Source of the DNA: CAZWSX01 sp964636985
Lineage (GTDB): Bacteria > Planctomycetota > Planctomycetia > Pirellulales > Pirellulaceae
Direction: 5' to 3'
Length of the DNA stretch: 64,000 bases
NCBI GenBank assembly: GCA_964636985.1
Contig: CAZWSX010000010.1
Location: 162,775 to 226,774, forward strand
Part shown: positions 16,876 through 25,735 of the stretch, in pieces
How the letters are laid out: the number at the start of each line of letters is the position of its first letter
How positions within the stretch are numbered: the first letter of the stretch is position 1
Made by a program: the position numbers and the translations under genes
The notes under the pieces: generated by a model
What the model saw: only the letters and a program-made list of their open reading frames with translations
What the model was told of the DNA's origin: nothing
Database searches by the model: none

Positions 16876-17943
16876 ATGGGGAGCGTAACGTACAAAGACG
16901 CCGGTGTGGACCTGGAAGTCTACGACGAGGCGATGACCCGCCTGCCGCGGCTCATGCACCGGACGTTTTCTCCCCGCGTGATGAAGCTCGACGGCGGTTT
17001 CGCCGGGCTGTTTCAACTCGACTTCGCGTCGAAGCTGTTTGCTCGCAATTACGAACAGCCGGTGCTGGTCTCGTGCACCGACGGCGTCGGGACCAAGCTC
17101 AAGGTGGCTACGCTTTGCGATCGCCATAACACGGTCGGGATTGACCTGGTGGCCATGAGCGTCAACGACGCGATCTGCTGCGGCGCCGAGCCTTTGTTTT
17201 TCCTCGACTACGTGGCGATGTCGCACGACGACCCCAACAAGCTCGAGCAAATCGTCCGCGGAGTAAGCGATGGTTGCGTGGAAGCCGATTGCGCGCTGAT
17301 GGGTGGCGAAACGGCGATCATGCCCGACATGTACGCCCGCGGCGATTACGACCTGGCCGGGTTCTGCGTCGGCGTCGTGGAACGCAAGTCGGTAATCACG
17401 GGAGCGTCGATTGCACCGGGTGATATCGTGCTCGGCGTTGGTTCGAGCGGCTTCCACTCCAACGGCTACAGCCTGGTGCGAAAGATTGTGTTCGACATGA
17501 ACGGCCTCGGCGGCAACGATTTTGTGCCGGCACTCGATCAGAAGCTGGGCGATGCGTTGCTTACGCCGACTCGGATTTATGCCAAGCCAGTGCGGCGGGT
17601 TTTGAATTACTACAAGGGACGGACGGTCGTTCACGGAATCGCCCATATCACGGGCGGAGGCTTGCACGGCAATTTGGAGCGGATTATCCCCGCTGGTTGC
17701 AAAGCGATTCTCGAGCGCAATAGCTGGAAGGCGCCCAAAGTTTTCGAATGGCTCCGCGGCCTCGGCGGCGTTTCGGACGACGAAATGGACAAGGTCTTCA
17801 ACATGGGACTGGGCTTGGCCCTGGTCTTCAACCCCCACTACGAAACGACCATTCGCCGCATCTTCGAAGACTTCGGCATGGAGACGTGGAAAGTCGGCGA
17901 GATTGTCGCGGGCAACGGCGGGTGTGCTTGGCGCGGCGAGTAG
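16876..17943 (+). CDS. purM: Phosphoribosylformylglycinamidine cyclo-ligase (AIR synthetase)
   Basis: The product has 355 residues. It catalyses the ATP-dependent ring closure of FGAM to AIR, step five of purine synthesis. Family signatures are MGSVTYKDAGVDLEVYDEA at the start, VSCTDGVGTKLKVA, the dimer/ATP loop GIDLVAMSVNDAICCGAEPLFFLDYVA, LMGGETAIMPDMY, GVGSSGFHSNGYSLVR, HITGGGLHGNLERIIP and a C-terminal MGLGLALVF. Length is normal (about 345). Its transcript leader holds a terminator-like hairpin. No other pur gene is adjacent (purA is 18 kb away). Confidence 0.96.
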   Translation: MGSVTYKDAGVDLEVYDEAMTRLPRLMHRTFSPRVMKLDGGFAGLFQLDFASKLFARNYEQPVLVSCTDGVGTKLKVATLCDRHNTVGIDLVAMSVNDAICCGAEPLFFLDYVAMSHDDPNKLEQIVRGVSDGCVEADCALMGGETAIMPDMYARGDYDLAGFCVGVVERKSVITGASIAPGDIVLGVGSSGFHSNGYSLVRKIVFDMNGLGGNDFVPALDQKLGDALLTPTRIYAKPVRRVLNYYKGRTVVHGIAHITGGGLHGNLERIIPAGCKAILERNSWKAPKVFEWLRGLGGVSDDEMDKVFNMGLGLALVFNPHYETTIRRIFEDFGMETWKVGEIVAGNGGCAWRGE

Positions 17944-17951
17944 TCGCCCAT

Positions 17952-17975
17952 GTAGCTGCGTTCGCCAGAACGCAG
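17952..17975. repeat. Palindromic repeat family A, copy 1
   Basis: GTAGCTGCGTT, a CGCCAG loop and AACGCAG: a seven-base-pair stem with a 5' GTAG tag. It starts eight bases after the purM stop and is base-identical to the copy at 63842-63865. Confidence 0.88.
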
Positions 17976-17985
17976 AAGGCCCGCG

Positions 17986-18570
17986 CTACCCACCGAGTAC
18001 GTGCGCCCACCCAAGCCCAATCTGTTGATTGCTGAATCGGAAGTAACTGATTACGCAGTAAATCTCGTCACCCACCGCAGGCCATTTGGAACGGTCACGG
18101 GGCAGCGGGTCGCCACCATTGAATGAGGTGTGACCGATGTCAATCAGGCCAATGAACGGACCACCGATGTCGACAAAGAGGCCAAACGCAACAGATTGTT
18201 TGACGACGCCAGGAACGACATACCCGACGGTCAACGTGCCGATGTAGTCGTAGTATTGCTGATATCTAAGAACCGAGGATTCCTTCAGATCGCTTGGCCT
18301 TGCACTGAGGTACAACGTGCCGTCGACGAAGTTGACGACCACGGCATCGATACGCGCCCCGACCTCAGGGATGATCATCGGCGAGAACATCGACGGATGA
18401 TCGACCAGGGCAGAGTAACCAAGTAACGCCGGATAGGCCGAGTCTGTTTTTATCGCGAGATTGCCAAAAGGTACACCGTGCTTGATAACGGGTTCCTCCC
18501 GAGTCAAAACCGTTCCCGAGATCCGGCTCCCGAGGTGGTGAACGTCGCGAAGCACTTCATAGGCGTTCAT
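17986..18570 (-). CDS. Hypothetical protein with S1/OB-fold-like C-terminal half
   Basis: The product has 194 residues (MNAYEVLRDVHHLGSRISG). The second half (from about residue 112) reads VGYVVPGVVKQSVAFGLFVDIGGPFIGLIDIGHTS, then VGDEIYCVISYFRFSNQQIGL. This is the S1 RNA-binding pattern of a G..V strand, GLFVD, a hydrophobic strand and a return strand. The first half could be another degenerate OB fold. No catalytic site is seen. A role in RNA or translation is possible but unproven. Codon use looks less GC-rich than in neighbours, as also in the next gene, which may mean recent transfer. Confidence 0.65.
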   Translation of the reverse strand: MNAYEVLRDVHHLGSRISGTVLTREEPVIKHGVPFGNLAIKTDSAYPALLGYSALVDHPSMFSPMIIPEVGARIDAVVVNFVDGTLYLSARPSDLKESSVLRYQQYYDYIGTLTVGYVVPGVVKQSVAFGLFVDIGGPFIGLIDIGHTSFNGGDPLPRDRSKWPAVGDEIYCVISYFRFSNQQIGLGWAHVLGG

Positions 18571-18610
18571 GACGGTAGTTTACATGACGTCGGCGCGGCA
18601 ATTGACCGCC

Positions 18611-19051
18611 TTACCACACGTAAACCGTCGAGAATTTGGTTCTTATGAACGGTGTCGAAGGGGTCGGAGATTCGCTTACGCGGCACTCAGGATTAGCGAG
18701 AACTGCTGCGCATAACCTATTCCAAATTAGTTGAGTCTGTGCCGGATTCTGGTTGTTGATCTCCAAGCGGCGGATCAAATCCGCGTGGGCGTCGGCAAAC
18801 GTCGCTAACAGTTCCCATTCTGGGTCTGGGACGGCGACTCTGAATTCCCGGCGAATCGCCACCATGCGTTCGAGATCTTCCATGAAGTAGTGAGTATCCG
18901 TGAAATGACGTTCGATCCGATCTCGAATCGCCGCCAGGCTGGCGCCACATTCTGGACACGTTAGAACTTCTTGGCGAATTGAAGCGAGCGACCTCTTAAA
19001 CTGGTGCTCGCAGTCTGGACAAGTAAGTTCATAAGGATCCTGCAAACACAT
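18611..19051 (-). CDS. Hypothetical zinc-ribbon protein
   Basis: The product has 146 residues. Two CxxC knuckles at the N-terminus, CPDCEHQF and CPECGASL (about 14-17 and 33-36), form a likely zinc ribbon. The middle is helical (MEDLERMVAIRREFRV) and the end is Ser/Pro/Thr-rich. I do not recognise the family. It lies between the S1-like gene and the pgk-like gene on the same strand, with gaps of 40 and 74 bases. Confidence 0.6.
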   Translation of the reverse strand: MCLQDPYELTCPDCEHQFKRSLASIRQEVLTCPECGASLAAIRDRIERHFTDTHYFMEDLERMVAIRREFRVAVPDPEWELLATFADAHADLIRRLEINNQNPAQTQLIWNRLCAAVLANPECRVSESPTPSTPFIRTKFSTVYVW

Positions 19052-19125
19052 GGCAGCACCACGAATAGAGGTCGAAGGACCATCTATTGTGCACGACCGC
19101 CAGACATCCCCACAACAAGGCGGAG

Positions 19126-20517
19126 CTACCGCCTATTCGCCATTCGCAGCGCAACCAAGTACGGAATCGGCTCACTCCCCAGAGCATTGAGCACCGTCCC
19201 GCCTGCGGTGAAGCAGTGGGTCACCCAGTCGGGCTGGCCGTATTTTTCCAGAGCCGTGCCCCCTTCGCCGCCGCCGACGTAGACCTTCACGCCGGCATCC
19301 TTGAGTCGTTTCAGTTGGCCGATGAAGTGCTTGGTGCCCGCTTCGAACTTCGGGTCTTCGAACATCCCGAAGACGCCGTTGTGGAAGGCGATCGCCGGTT
19401 TGCCCTTCTTCACGGTGGCGTCGATGAAGTCGCCGATCGCGTTTTCGAACAGCGCGCTGGTCTTGGGGCCGATGTCGAACTGCTGCATCCCGGGGCCGAG
19501 TTTCTCGACGACCGAGCCATCGGCCAACGTGAAGTCGACAGGGAACGTGAATTGAATCCCCAGCTTGCGGCCGTGCGTCACCATCCGCTTGGCTTGTTCG
19601 ATTCGCTCGGGCGGAATGTAGTAAGGCTTGTCGGCATGGGCGGGGTCTTCGCTGACGCCCAGGCTGAACGTGGCGCCATCGAGTTCGGCGGCCGCCTTGG
19701 TGAGGGCCATTGCGAGCGAGCCGGCGCTGAAGACGTGCGTGATCTTGCCGCGGGAGATCATGGCGTCCATGTCGTCAAGCTTGTCGATCTTGATGCCGCT
19801 GAACACGACCAGGTGGGCCTGGATGCATTGGAGCATCGGGCCGTCGAATTCGCTGGCAATGTATTTGCCGAGCGCCACGCGCTTCATCGCGGCCGGGACG
19901 ATGGTGCTCGACGAGTCGAGGCTGCCGGCCGAGAGGGCTTCGTTCACGTAGACGTCGCCGAACTTCTCGGCCATCGAGTTGGCGAGCGTTGCAAGCTTGG
20001 GAGCCAGGCCTTTGAGGTCCGCTTCTTTCGCCTTCCAGAGAACTGTTTCGAGCGTGTACTTGCGGGTGTTTTCGAGCAGGAAGATCGAGCCCGCGGGGGC
20101 GTCTTTGACTTGCTTCGCTGCGGCATCGAGAACGTTGCCGGTCGCATCGTCGAGCCAATCGCCGATCAGCGTGACGGGGGAGCCCAGGAGTTCGCCCAAA
20201 CGGGCAGCGACCTTGTTGAGCGAGCCTTCCGGCTTGCGGCCGATGTGGCCGAAGATGACCTGCTTCCAGCCCTTGCTTTGGCCGAACTTGAGGGTCTCGA
20301 CCATCGAGCGCAGGCGGACGTCTCCTTCGCCGATGGTCTTGCCTGGCTTGGCATCGGTATCGCCGCGGACCAGGACTGTCGTTCCCGAAGGAACGTCGGC
20401 CAGCGAGTCGAGTCGCGGCACGCTGGCCAGGTAGTCTTGCAACGAAAGATCGGGTCGCGTCTCGATTCCCAGCAGTTGGCGACACCACGATTGCATTTGG
20501 TCGGATGAGATGGACAT
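19126..20517 (-). CDS. pgk: Divergent phosphoglycerate kinase family protein
   Basis: The product has 463 residues against about 395 for normal Pgk, with about 40 extra at the N-terminus. The fold is recognisable from a series of blocks: VLVRGDTD (51-55; normally VRVDFN), FGHIGRKPEGSL (90-100; normally SHLGRP), FLLENTRKY (LLENVRF), YVNEALSAGSLDSSSTI (ndAF...HR.haS), FSGIKIDKLDDMDAM (GGaKVsdK), FHNGVFGMFE (WNGPMGVFE), VGGGEGGTAL (GGGDS) and FTAGGTVLNAL (TGGGASL). The order is kept, but several substrate residues differ: Asp for Asn in DFN, and the HRAHAS His-Arg pair is gone. It may be an alternative glycolytic Pgk or may act on another acyl phosphate. No gap/tpi/eno neighbours are present. 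Family assignment is firm, but activity is not. Confidence 0.8.
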   Translation of the reverse strand: MSISSDQMQSWCRQLLGIETRPDLSLQDYLASVPRLDSLADVPSGTTVLVRGDTDAKPGKTIGEGDVRLRSMVETLKFGQSKGWKQVIFGHIGRKPEGSLNKVAARLGELLGSPVTLIGDWLDDATGNVLDAAAKQVKDAPAGSIFLLENTRKYTLETVLWKAKEADLKGLAPKLATLANSMAEKFGDVYVNEALSAGSLDSSSTIVPAAMKRVALGKYIASEFDGPMLQCIQAHLVVFSGIKIDKLDDMDAMISRGKITHVFSAGSLAMALTKAAAELDGATFSLGVSEDPAHADKPYYIPPERIEQAKRMVTHGRKLGIQFTFPVDFTLADGSVVEKLGPGMQQFDIGPKTSALFENAIGDFIDATVKKGKPAIAFHNGVFGMFEDPKFEAGTKHFIGQLKRLKDAGVKVYVGGGEGGTALEKYGQPDWVTHCFTAGGTVLNALGSEPIPYLVALRMANRR

Positions 20518-20565
20518 GGGAAATCCCTTGGGCGACGATAAGCGAGTTTATTTTCAAGATAACGG

Positions 20566-20581
20566 GACGGATTTCTCCGTC
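20566..20581. repeat. Small inverted repeat upstream of pgk
   Basis: GACGGA and TCCGTC flank TTTC, 48 bases upstream of the pgk-like start in the region divergent to the receiver gene. It could be an operator. No known site is matched. Confidence 0.3.
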
Positions 20582-20747
20582 GCGAGCTCGCAGTGTATCA
20601 GAAGTAGCGGCGGAATTTGGGGGTTGTACGGGTTTTCGCGATGGCCATTTTGGGGCCAGCACCCGTCGGAGGCGATTGCGGCAAGGTAGGTTTGTTTAGC
20701 GGCGCCCAAGCCGCCTTTACGAAGTGCCGAGCGTAAGATCCACAGCT

Positions 20748-21167
20748 ATGGCTTTGACTAGCGATCTCGATTCCCGCTCGGCCTCGGAACTCCTTTCGGG
20801 GCACCTGTTGGTCGCCGAGGACGATCGCGTCAATCAGTTCTACGTGGCTGAACTAGTGAGATGCATCGGCTGCACTTGTGATGTGGCGGCTGATGGGGAA
20901 GAAGCTTTAGCAGCGCTCAAACGCACCCGCTACGACGCGGTACTGATGGATTGCCAGATGCCAAAGATGGATGGCTTCGCGGTGGCATGCGCGATTCGCG
21001 ATGGTGAAGATGGCGGGGAGTTTCGGGGCCGTTTGCCACTGATCGCGCTGACTGCTCTGGATGGCGAGCGCGAACGTTGCCTGGCGGCGGGTATGGATGA
21101 TTACCTGTTGAAGCCGCTGTTATTGCCGCAGTTACAAGCCGTTCTGGCGAGGTTCCTGAGTCGCTAG
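20748..21167 (+). CDS. Stand-alone response-regulator receiver
   Basis: The product has 139 residues from the ATG at 20748 (a GTG eight codons earlier is in frame). It is one receiver domain: acidic pair AEDD (24-27), phosphorylation site Asp68 in LMDCQMPKMDG, Thr/Ala switch IALTA, and the conserved Lys in LLKPL. The VAEDD..NQ..V style is that of receivers from hybrid kinases, in which phosphate then moves to an HPt domain. An HPt gene follows 210 bases downstream, supporting a phosphorelay role. It has no output domain. Confidence 0.88.
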   Translation: MALTSDLDSRSASELLSGHLLVAEDDRVNQFYVAELVRCIGCTCDVAADGEEALAALKRTRYDAVLMDCQMPKMDGFAVACAIRDGEDGGEFRGRLPLIALTALDGERERCLAAGMDDYLLKPLLLPQLQAVLARFLSR

Positions 21168-21377
21168 TCGCTCTATGTACTGCCTTTGCCGACTGTGCAT
21201 TCGGTAGCGATTGCCATGGCATCGTCTGTTTGCATGTCCGTGCCATCGTTCGTTCGTATCCTCTCTCTGCGCAAAATTTGCCAATCTTCGTTTTTCCCGC
21301 CATCGGGTGGTGGGCTTCAAGATAGGTTTCATTACCGGGTTCTGCTCACACTCCTCCAAAAGATTACGAACACGCTT

Positions 21378-21764
21378 ATGTCTCGGGATGGTGTCCAGAC
21401 TTGCGAGGCAACCTTGCCGCCGATCGATACGGCGCTGCTGCACTCGCGGTGCATGGGCAACCAGTCGTTCGCCTTAGCCTTGTTGGCCGAACTGGAAGCG
21501 ACAGGAGCGCAGCGCGTCGATGCCATTGGGCGGCATGCCTCGGAAGGCAAAATCAAGGACGCCGCCGATGTTGCCCATGCGCTTCGCGGCGCGGCGGCGA
21601 TCCTTGGCGCCACCGTGTTGCAGGGAATCGCCACCGACATCGAGGTGGCAGGCCACAGCGGCGAGATGGATTGCGTCCTGAAGAAAGTTGACGAGCTGCG
21701 CCGCGAATGGGAGCGCTGCGCGGCGTTTATTCCCGTTGTTCGAGCTAACGCCACACGCCGCTAG
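21378..21764 (+). CDS. Histidine phosphotransfer (HPt) protein
   Basis: The product has 128 residues. The HPt motif is DVAHALRGAAAILGA with phosphoacceptor His67, set in four predicted helices (LLAELEATGAQRVDAI before and LQGIATDIEVAGH after). HPt proteins move phosphate between two receivers. The neighbours are a lone receiver upstream and a receiver-HDOD gene whose ATG directly follows this stop codon with no spacer, so co-translation is expected. No kinase lies beside them, so the donor must be elsewhere. Confidence 0.85.
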   Translation: MSRDGVQTCEATLPPIDTALLHSRCMGNQSFALALLAELEATGAQRVDAIGRHASEGKIKDAADVAHALRGAAAILGATVLQGIATDIEVAGHSGEMDCVLKKVDELRREWERCAAFIPVVRANATRR

Positions 21765-23396
21765 ATGCCCATCATGACGACTTCGTCCACAACAGCACTG
21801 GTTGTCGATGACGACGTGATCTCGCGTCAGATGATGGCGTTTGGACTGGAGGCCGCGGGCTTCGAGTGCAGCCATGCCATCGACGGCAACGACGCCTTGG
21901 CCAAGATTTCTCGGCACAGTTTCGACCTGGTGGTGACCGACCTGAAAATGCCGGGACGCCACGGGCATTCGCTGGCGGTCGAACTCCTGCATCAAACGAC
22001 GCCGCCGGTGATTGCGGTCCACACCAGCGTTGACGATCCGCGAATGGCGGAAGACTTGATGACGCGGGGCGTAGACGACATCGTCTACAAGCCGACGAAC
22101 TACGCCGCCTTCGCCGGCAAGATGAAGGGGTTGGTTTCACGGCGCCGCCACTCTGTCGACCACGCGAGCGAGAGTTGTAAAACGCCGGGCCCTATCACGC
22201 TGGCGGAGCTCGAGCGGCGGTTGCGCGACGCACAGCATGTCCTCCCGATTTCAAGCGCCGATTTGGAATTATCGGCGCTGCTTGCACAGGAAGGGACGCC
22301 GCTCGACAGCCTCGTTCCGCTGATCGAACGCGACGCCTCGCTTTGTTGCGAAGTGATCCGCGTTGCAAATCAAGCGGGCAACGTGGCGGGCCGGCCCAAG
22401 GCGGTGAGCCTCAAAGACGCCGTTGGCGTGGTGGGAACCAAGCGGATCGGCCATGTAGCGATTGTGGTTGGCGCTCTGCGGGCCTTTACAAGCGCCGTAC
22501 TGCCGTGGCTCGATGCGGAGACGGCTCGCTGCCAAGGACAGGCGGCTCAAATTGCGCTGACGCATCTGAGCCGGCTGGCCCATTGGGAACAGCCGGACGA
22601 CGGGTTGAGCATCTCGGCCTTGGTTCATCCGATGGGACGCGTGCTGCTGGGGACTCTTTTTCCGCAGCATTACCAACGGATGATCGAAAGCTTCGCAATG
22701 CAGGGGCGAACGCTGTCCGAGGTGGAACGCTCCGTGTTTCCGATCTCGCATACCGCCGCGCTGGGCGACTTGTTGTGCAGTTGGAATGTACCGCCTGAGT
22801 CGGTCCAACCGCTGCAGTACGTCGACGATAGCTTTGCAGCGGTGAGCCGATTGCCGCAACCACTGCAAAACCAGGTTGCGTTGCTCAAGACGGCGGTCGT
22901 AATCGGCCAATGTGCGTCGCAGCGCTGGCATTCGTGGGATACCGTCGAATTGCCGCCGCACGACGTTTTGAAGATGTTCAACGTCGTATCGACCGAGCAG
23001 CTAATCGAAGACGTGGCACGAGAGCTCAACGCCAATGAGACCTCTGCGGAAGCCAGTGCGACTAAGAAAGCTGCGCCAACCAAGGTTTCCAAAATCGGCT
23101 ACTGCAACCTGTCGGCGCCTGAGTCCGATCTGCTCACGTGGGTCCTTTCGTCGTTTGCGGAATTGGATTCGCTGCAAACCAAAGACAGCCGCATGATGCG
23201 CCGAGGAACGGTGATCAATTGTGTGGGTGCCGCTTCCGCGATTCAACTCGACCCGAACGATGTGAAGAAGCGCGAGTTGGTCCTGGTTACCGATGGCGAT
23301 TTGCCGACGGCGATTTCCCTGGCGGGCCGAGTGATTCGACTCCCTACCAGTTATCACGCGATCAAGAGCGCGTGCCTGCATGCCGCGACGCCCTGA
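21765..23396 (+). CDS. Receiver-HDOD signalling protein
   Basis: The product has 543 residues. Residues 1-125 are a receiver (ALVVDDD 11-17, Asp59 in TDLKMPG, Lys109 in YKP). Residues about 145-370 form an HDOD domain (PLIERDASLCCEVIRVANQAG, then LKDAVGVVGTKRIGHVA), related to HD phosphohydrolases but without the catalytic His/Asp, as in the family. Residues about 420-543 form a further region (KIGYCNLSAPESDLLTWVL to AISLAGRVIRLPTS) that may be a degenerate second receiver. HDOD proteins act in signal relay, often with c-di-GMP or motility systems. It is coupled to the HPt gene without spacer. Confidence 0.86.
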   Translation: MPIMTTSSTTALVVDDDVISRQMMAFGLEAAGFECSHAIDGNDALAKISRHSFDLVVTDLKMPGRHGHSLAVELLHQTTPPVIAVHTSVDDPRMAEDLMTRGVDDIVYKPTNYAAFAGKMKGLVSRRRHSVDHASESCKTPGPITLAELERRLRDAQHVLPISSADLELSALLAQEGTPLDSLVPLIERDASLCCEVIRVANQAGNVAGRPKAVSLKDAVGVVGTKRIGHVAIVVGALRAFTSAVLPWLDAETARCQGQAAQIALTHLSRLAHWEQPDDGLSISALVHPMGRVLLGTLFPQHYQRMIESFAMQGRTLSEVERSVFPISHTAALGDLLCSWNVPPESVQPLQYVDDSFAAVSRLPQPLQNQVALLKTAVVIGQCASQRWHSWDTVELPPHDVLKMFNVVSTEQLIEDVARELNANETSAEASATKKAAPTKVSKIGYCNLSAPESDLLTWVLSSFAELDSLQTKDSRMMRRGTVINCVGAASAIQLDPNDVKKRELVLVTDGDLPTAISLAGRVIRLPTSYHAIKSACLHAATP

Positions 23397-23511
23397 TTTT
23401 CAGTCGCGAGCTAAATCAACCCTTAGCATGCCCGTCTGGGATGAAAAGGCTTACAGAAAAGATCAGCCTTGCGAGACGGATGGAGAGCGCGAACCCGGAA
23501 CGGCAGTTCCA

Positions 23512-24099
23512 TTAGCCCTGGCGCATTCGGATTAGAAAAAGTGTTTGTAGAACGACCGTGACCGCGACGACAATTCCAATTCCAACTAGGCCCGACAAAA
23601 GAATCGCGACGCTCCCGCCTGCTTTCTCGAATTGAAAGTACCTTCTTACGGGCAAGCTTCGCCAATACCTAAGTATCAGAACGAAAACGGCGCCCAGCAC
23701 AAGCGATCTCATCAATCGTATCAAGGAGAGCGTGTCGAAATCCGTCACCCCCTTCGAGATTGCAATCGACGCCGCAGTGCCGAGATTCTGCACGACATAC
23801 ATCACGAGAATACTGCAGGCGATCCACCAGCTCCACTTGGCGCCTCTCCACATCCCGATCGATGACGCCAGCGAAAGTACAACCATCAGTCCCAAAAGCA
23901 CCCAGAAGACGGACGGCGCCATTCGTTGTCGCAGGAAGTACTCGTTGTTCTCTCGCCAGTTCATCAGCAGGAAAAGAAATATCCCTAACAACGTCAACCC
24001 GAGAAGGCCCGTGAGAATGGCCAGAATGGAGACGCCGCGCGGCCGCCCTGCGGCGACATCGACCAGACAGTCGGCAGGTGGCTGGTAAGGGTTGTTCAT
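23512..24099 (-). CDS. Integral membrane protein of unknown function
   Basis: The product has 195 residues. It begins MNNPYQPPADCL, a Pro/Tyr N-terminal tag that many planctomycete membrane proteins carry. About five membrane helices follow (ILAILTGLLGLTLLGIFLFLL, VFWVLLGLMVVLSLASSI, WWIACSILVMYVVQNLG, LVLGAVFVLILRYW and a last one near the C-terminus). No enzymatic motif is seen. Lower GC than in neighbours is noticeable. It ends 115 bases from the receiver-HDOD gene stop, tail to tail. Confidence 0.75.
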   Translation of the reverse strand: MNNPYQPPADCLVDVAAGRPRGVSILAILTGLLGLTLLGIFLFLLMNWRENNEYFLRQRMAPSVFWVLLGLMVVLSLASSIGMWRGAKWSWWIACSILVMYVVQNLGTAASIAISKGVTDFDTLSLIRLMRSLVLGAVFVLILRYWRSLPVRRYFQFEKAGGSVAILLSGLVGIGIVVAVTVVLQTLFLIRMRQG

Positions 24100-24175
24100 G
24101 AGCGTTGTATCGCGAAAGGTATCATGCTCACCATCGTCGTCGACCTGAAAAGAACTTCTTTGTTTCCAGCGCTTT

Positions 24176-24201
24176 CTCTCCGTCCCCTCCGTGGGGAATT
24201 C

Positions 24202-24205
<4 letters not shown>
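24176..24205. repeat. Family D half-copy at the DUF1501 3' end
   Basis: TCTCTCCGTCCCC followed by TCCGTGGGGAATTCCTAA resembles the half-copy at 14584-14604 and also sits at a minus-strand gene end. It overlaps the stop region of the DUF1501 gene. Confidence 0.5.
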
Positions 24206-25716
<1,511 letters not shown>

Positions 25717-25735
25717 GATTGAACTCGCGGGAAAC

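Noticed and set aside
19087..20508. A 473-codon open frame on the plus strand opposite pgk
   Set aside because: The minus strand encodes a recognisable Pgk. High-GC codon usage opens the antisense frame, and its translation has no motif.
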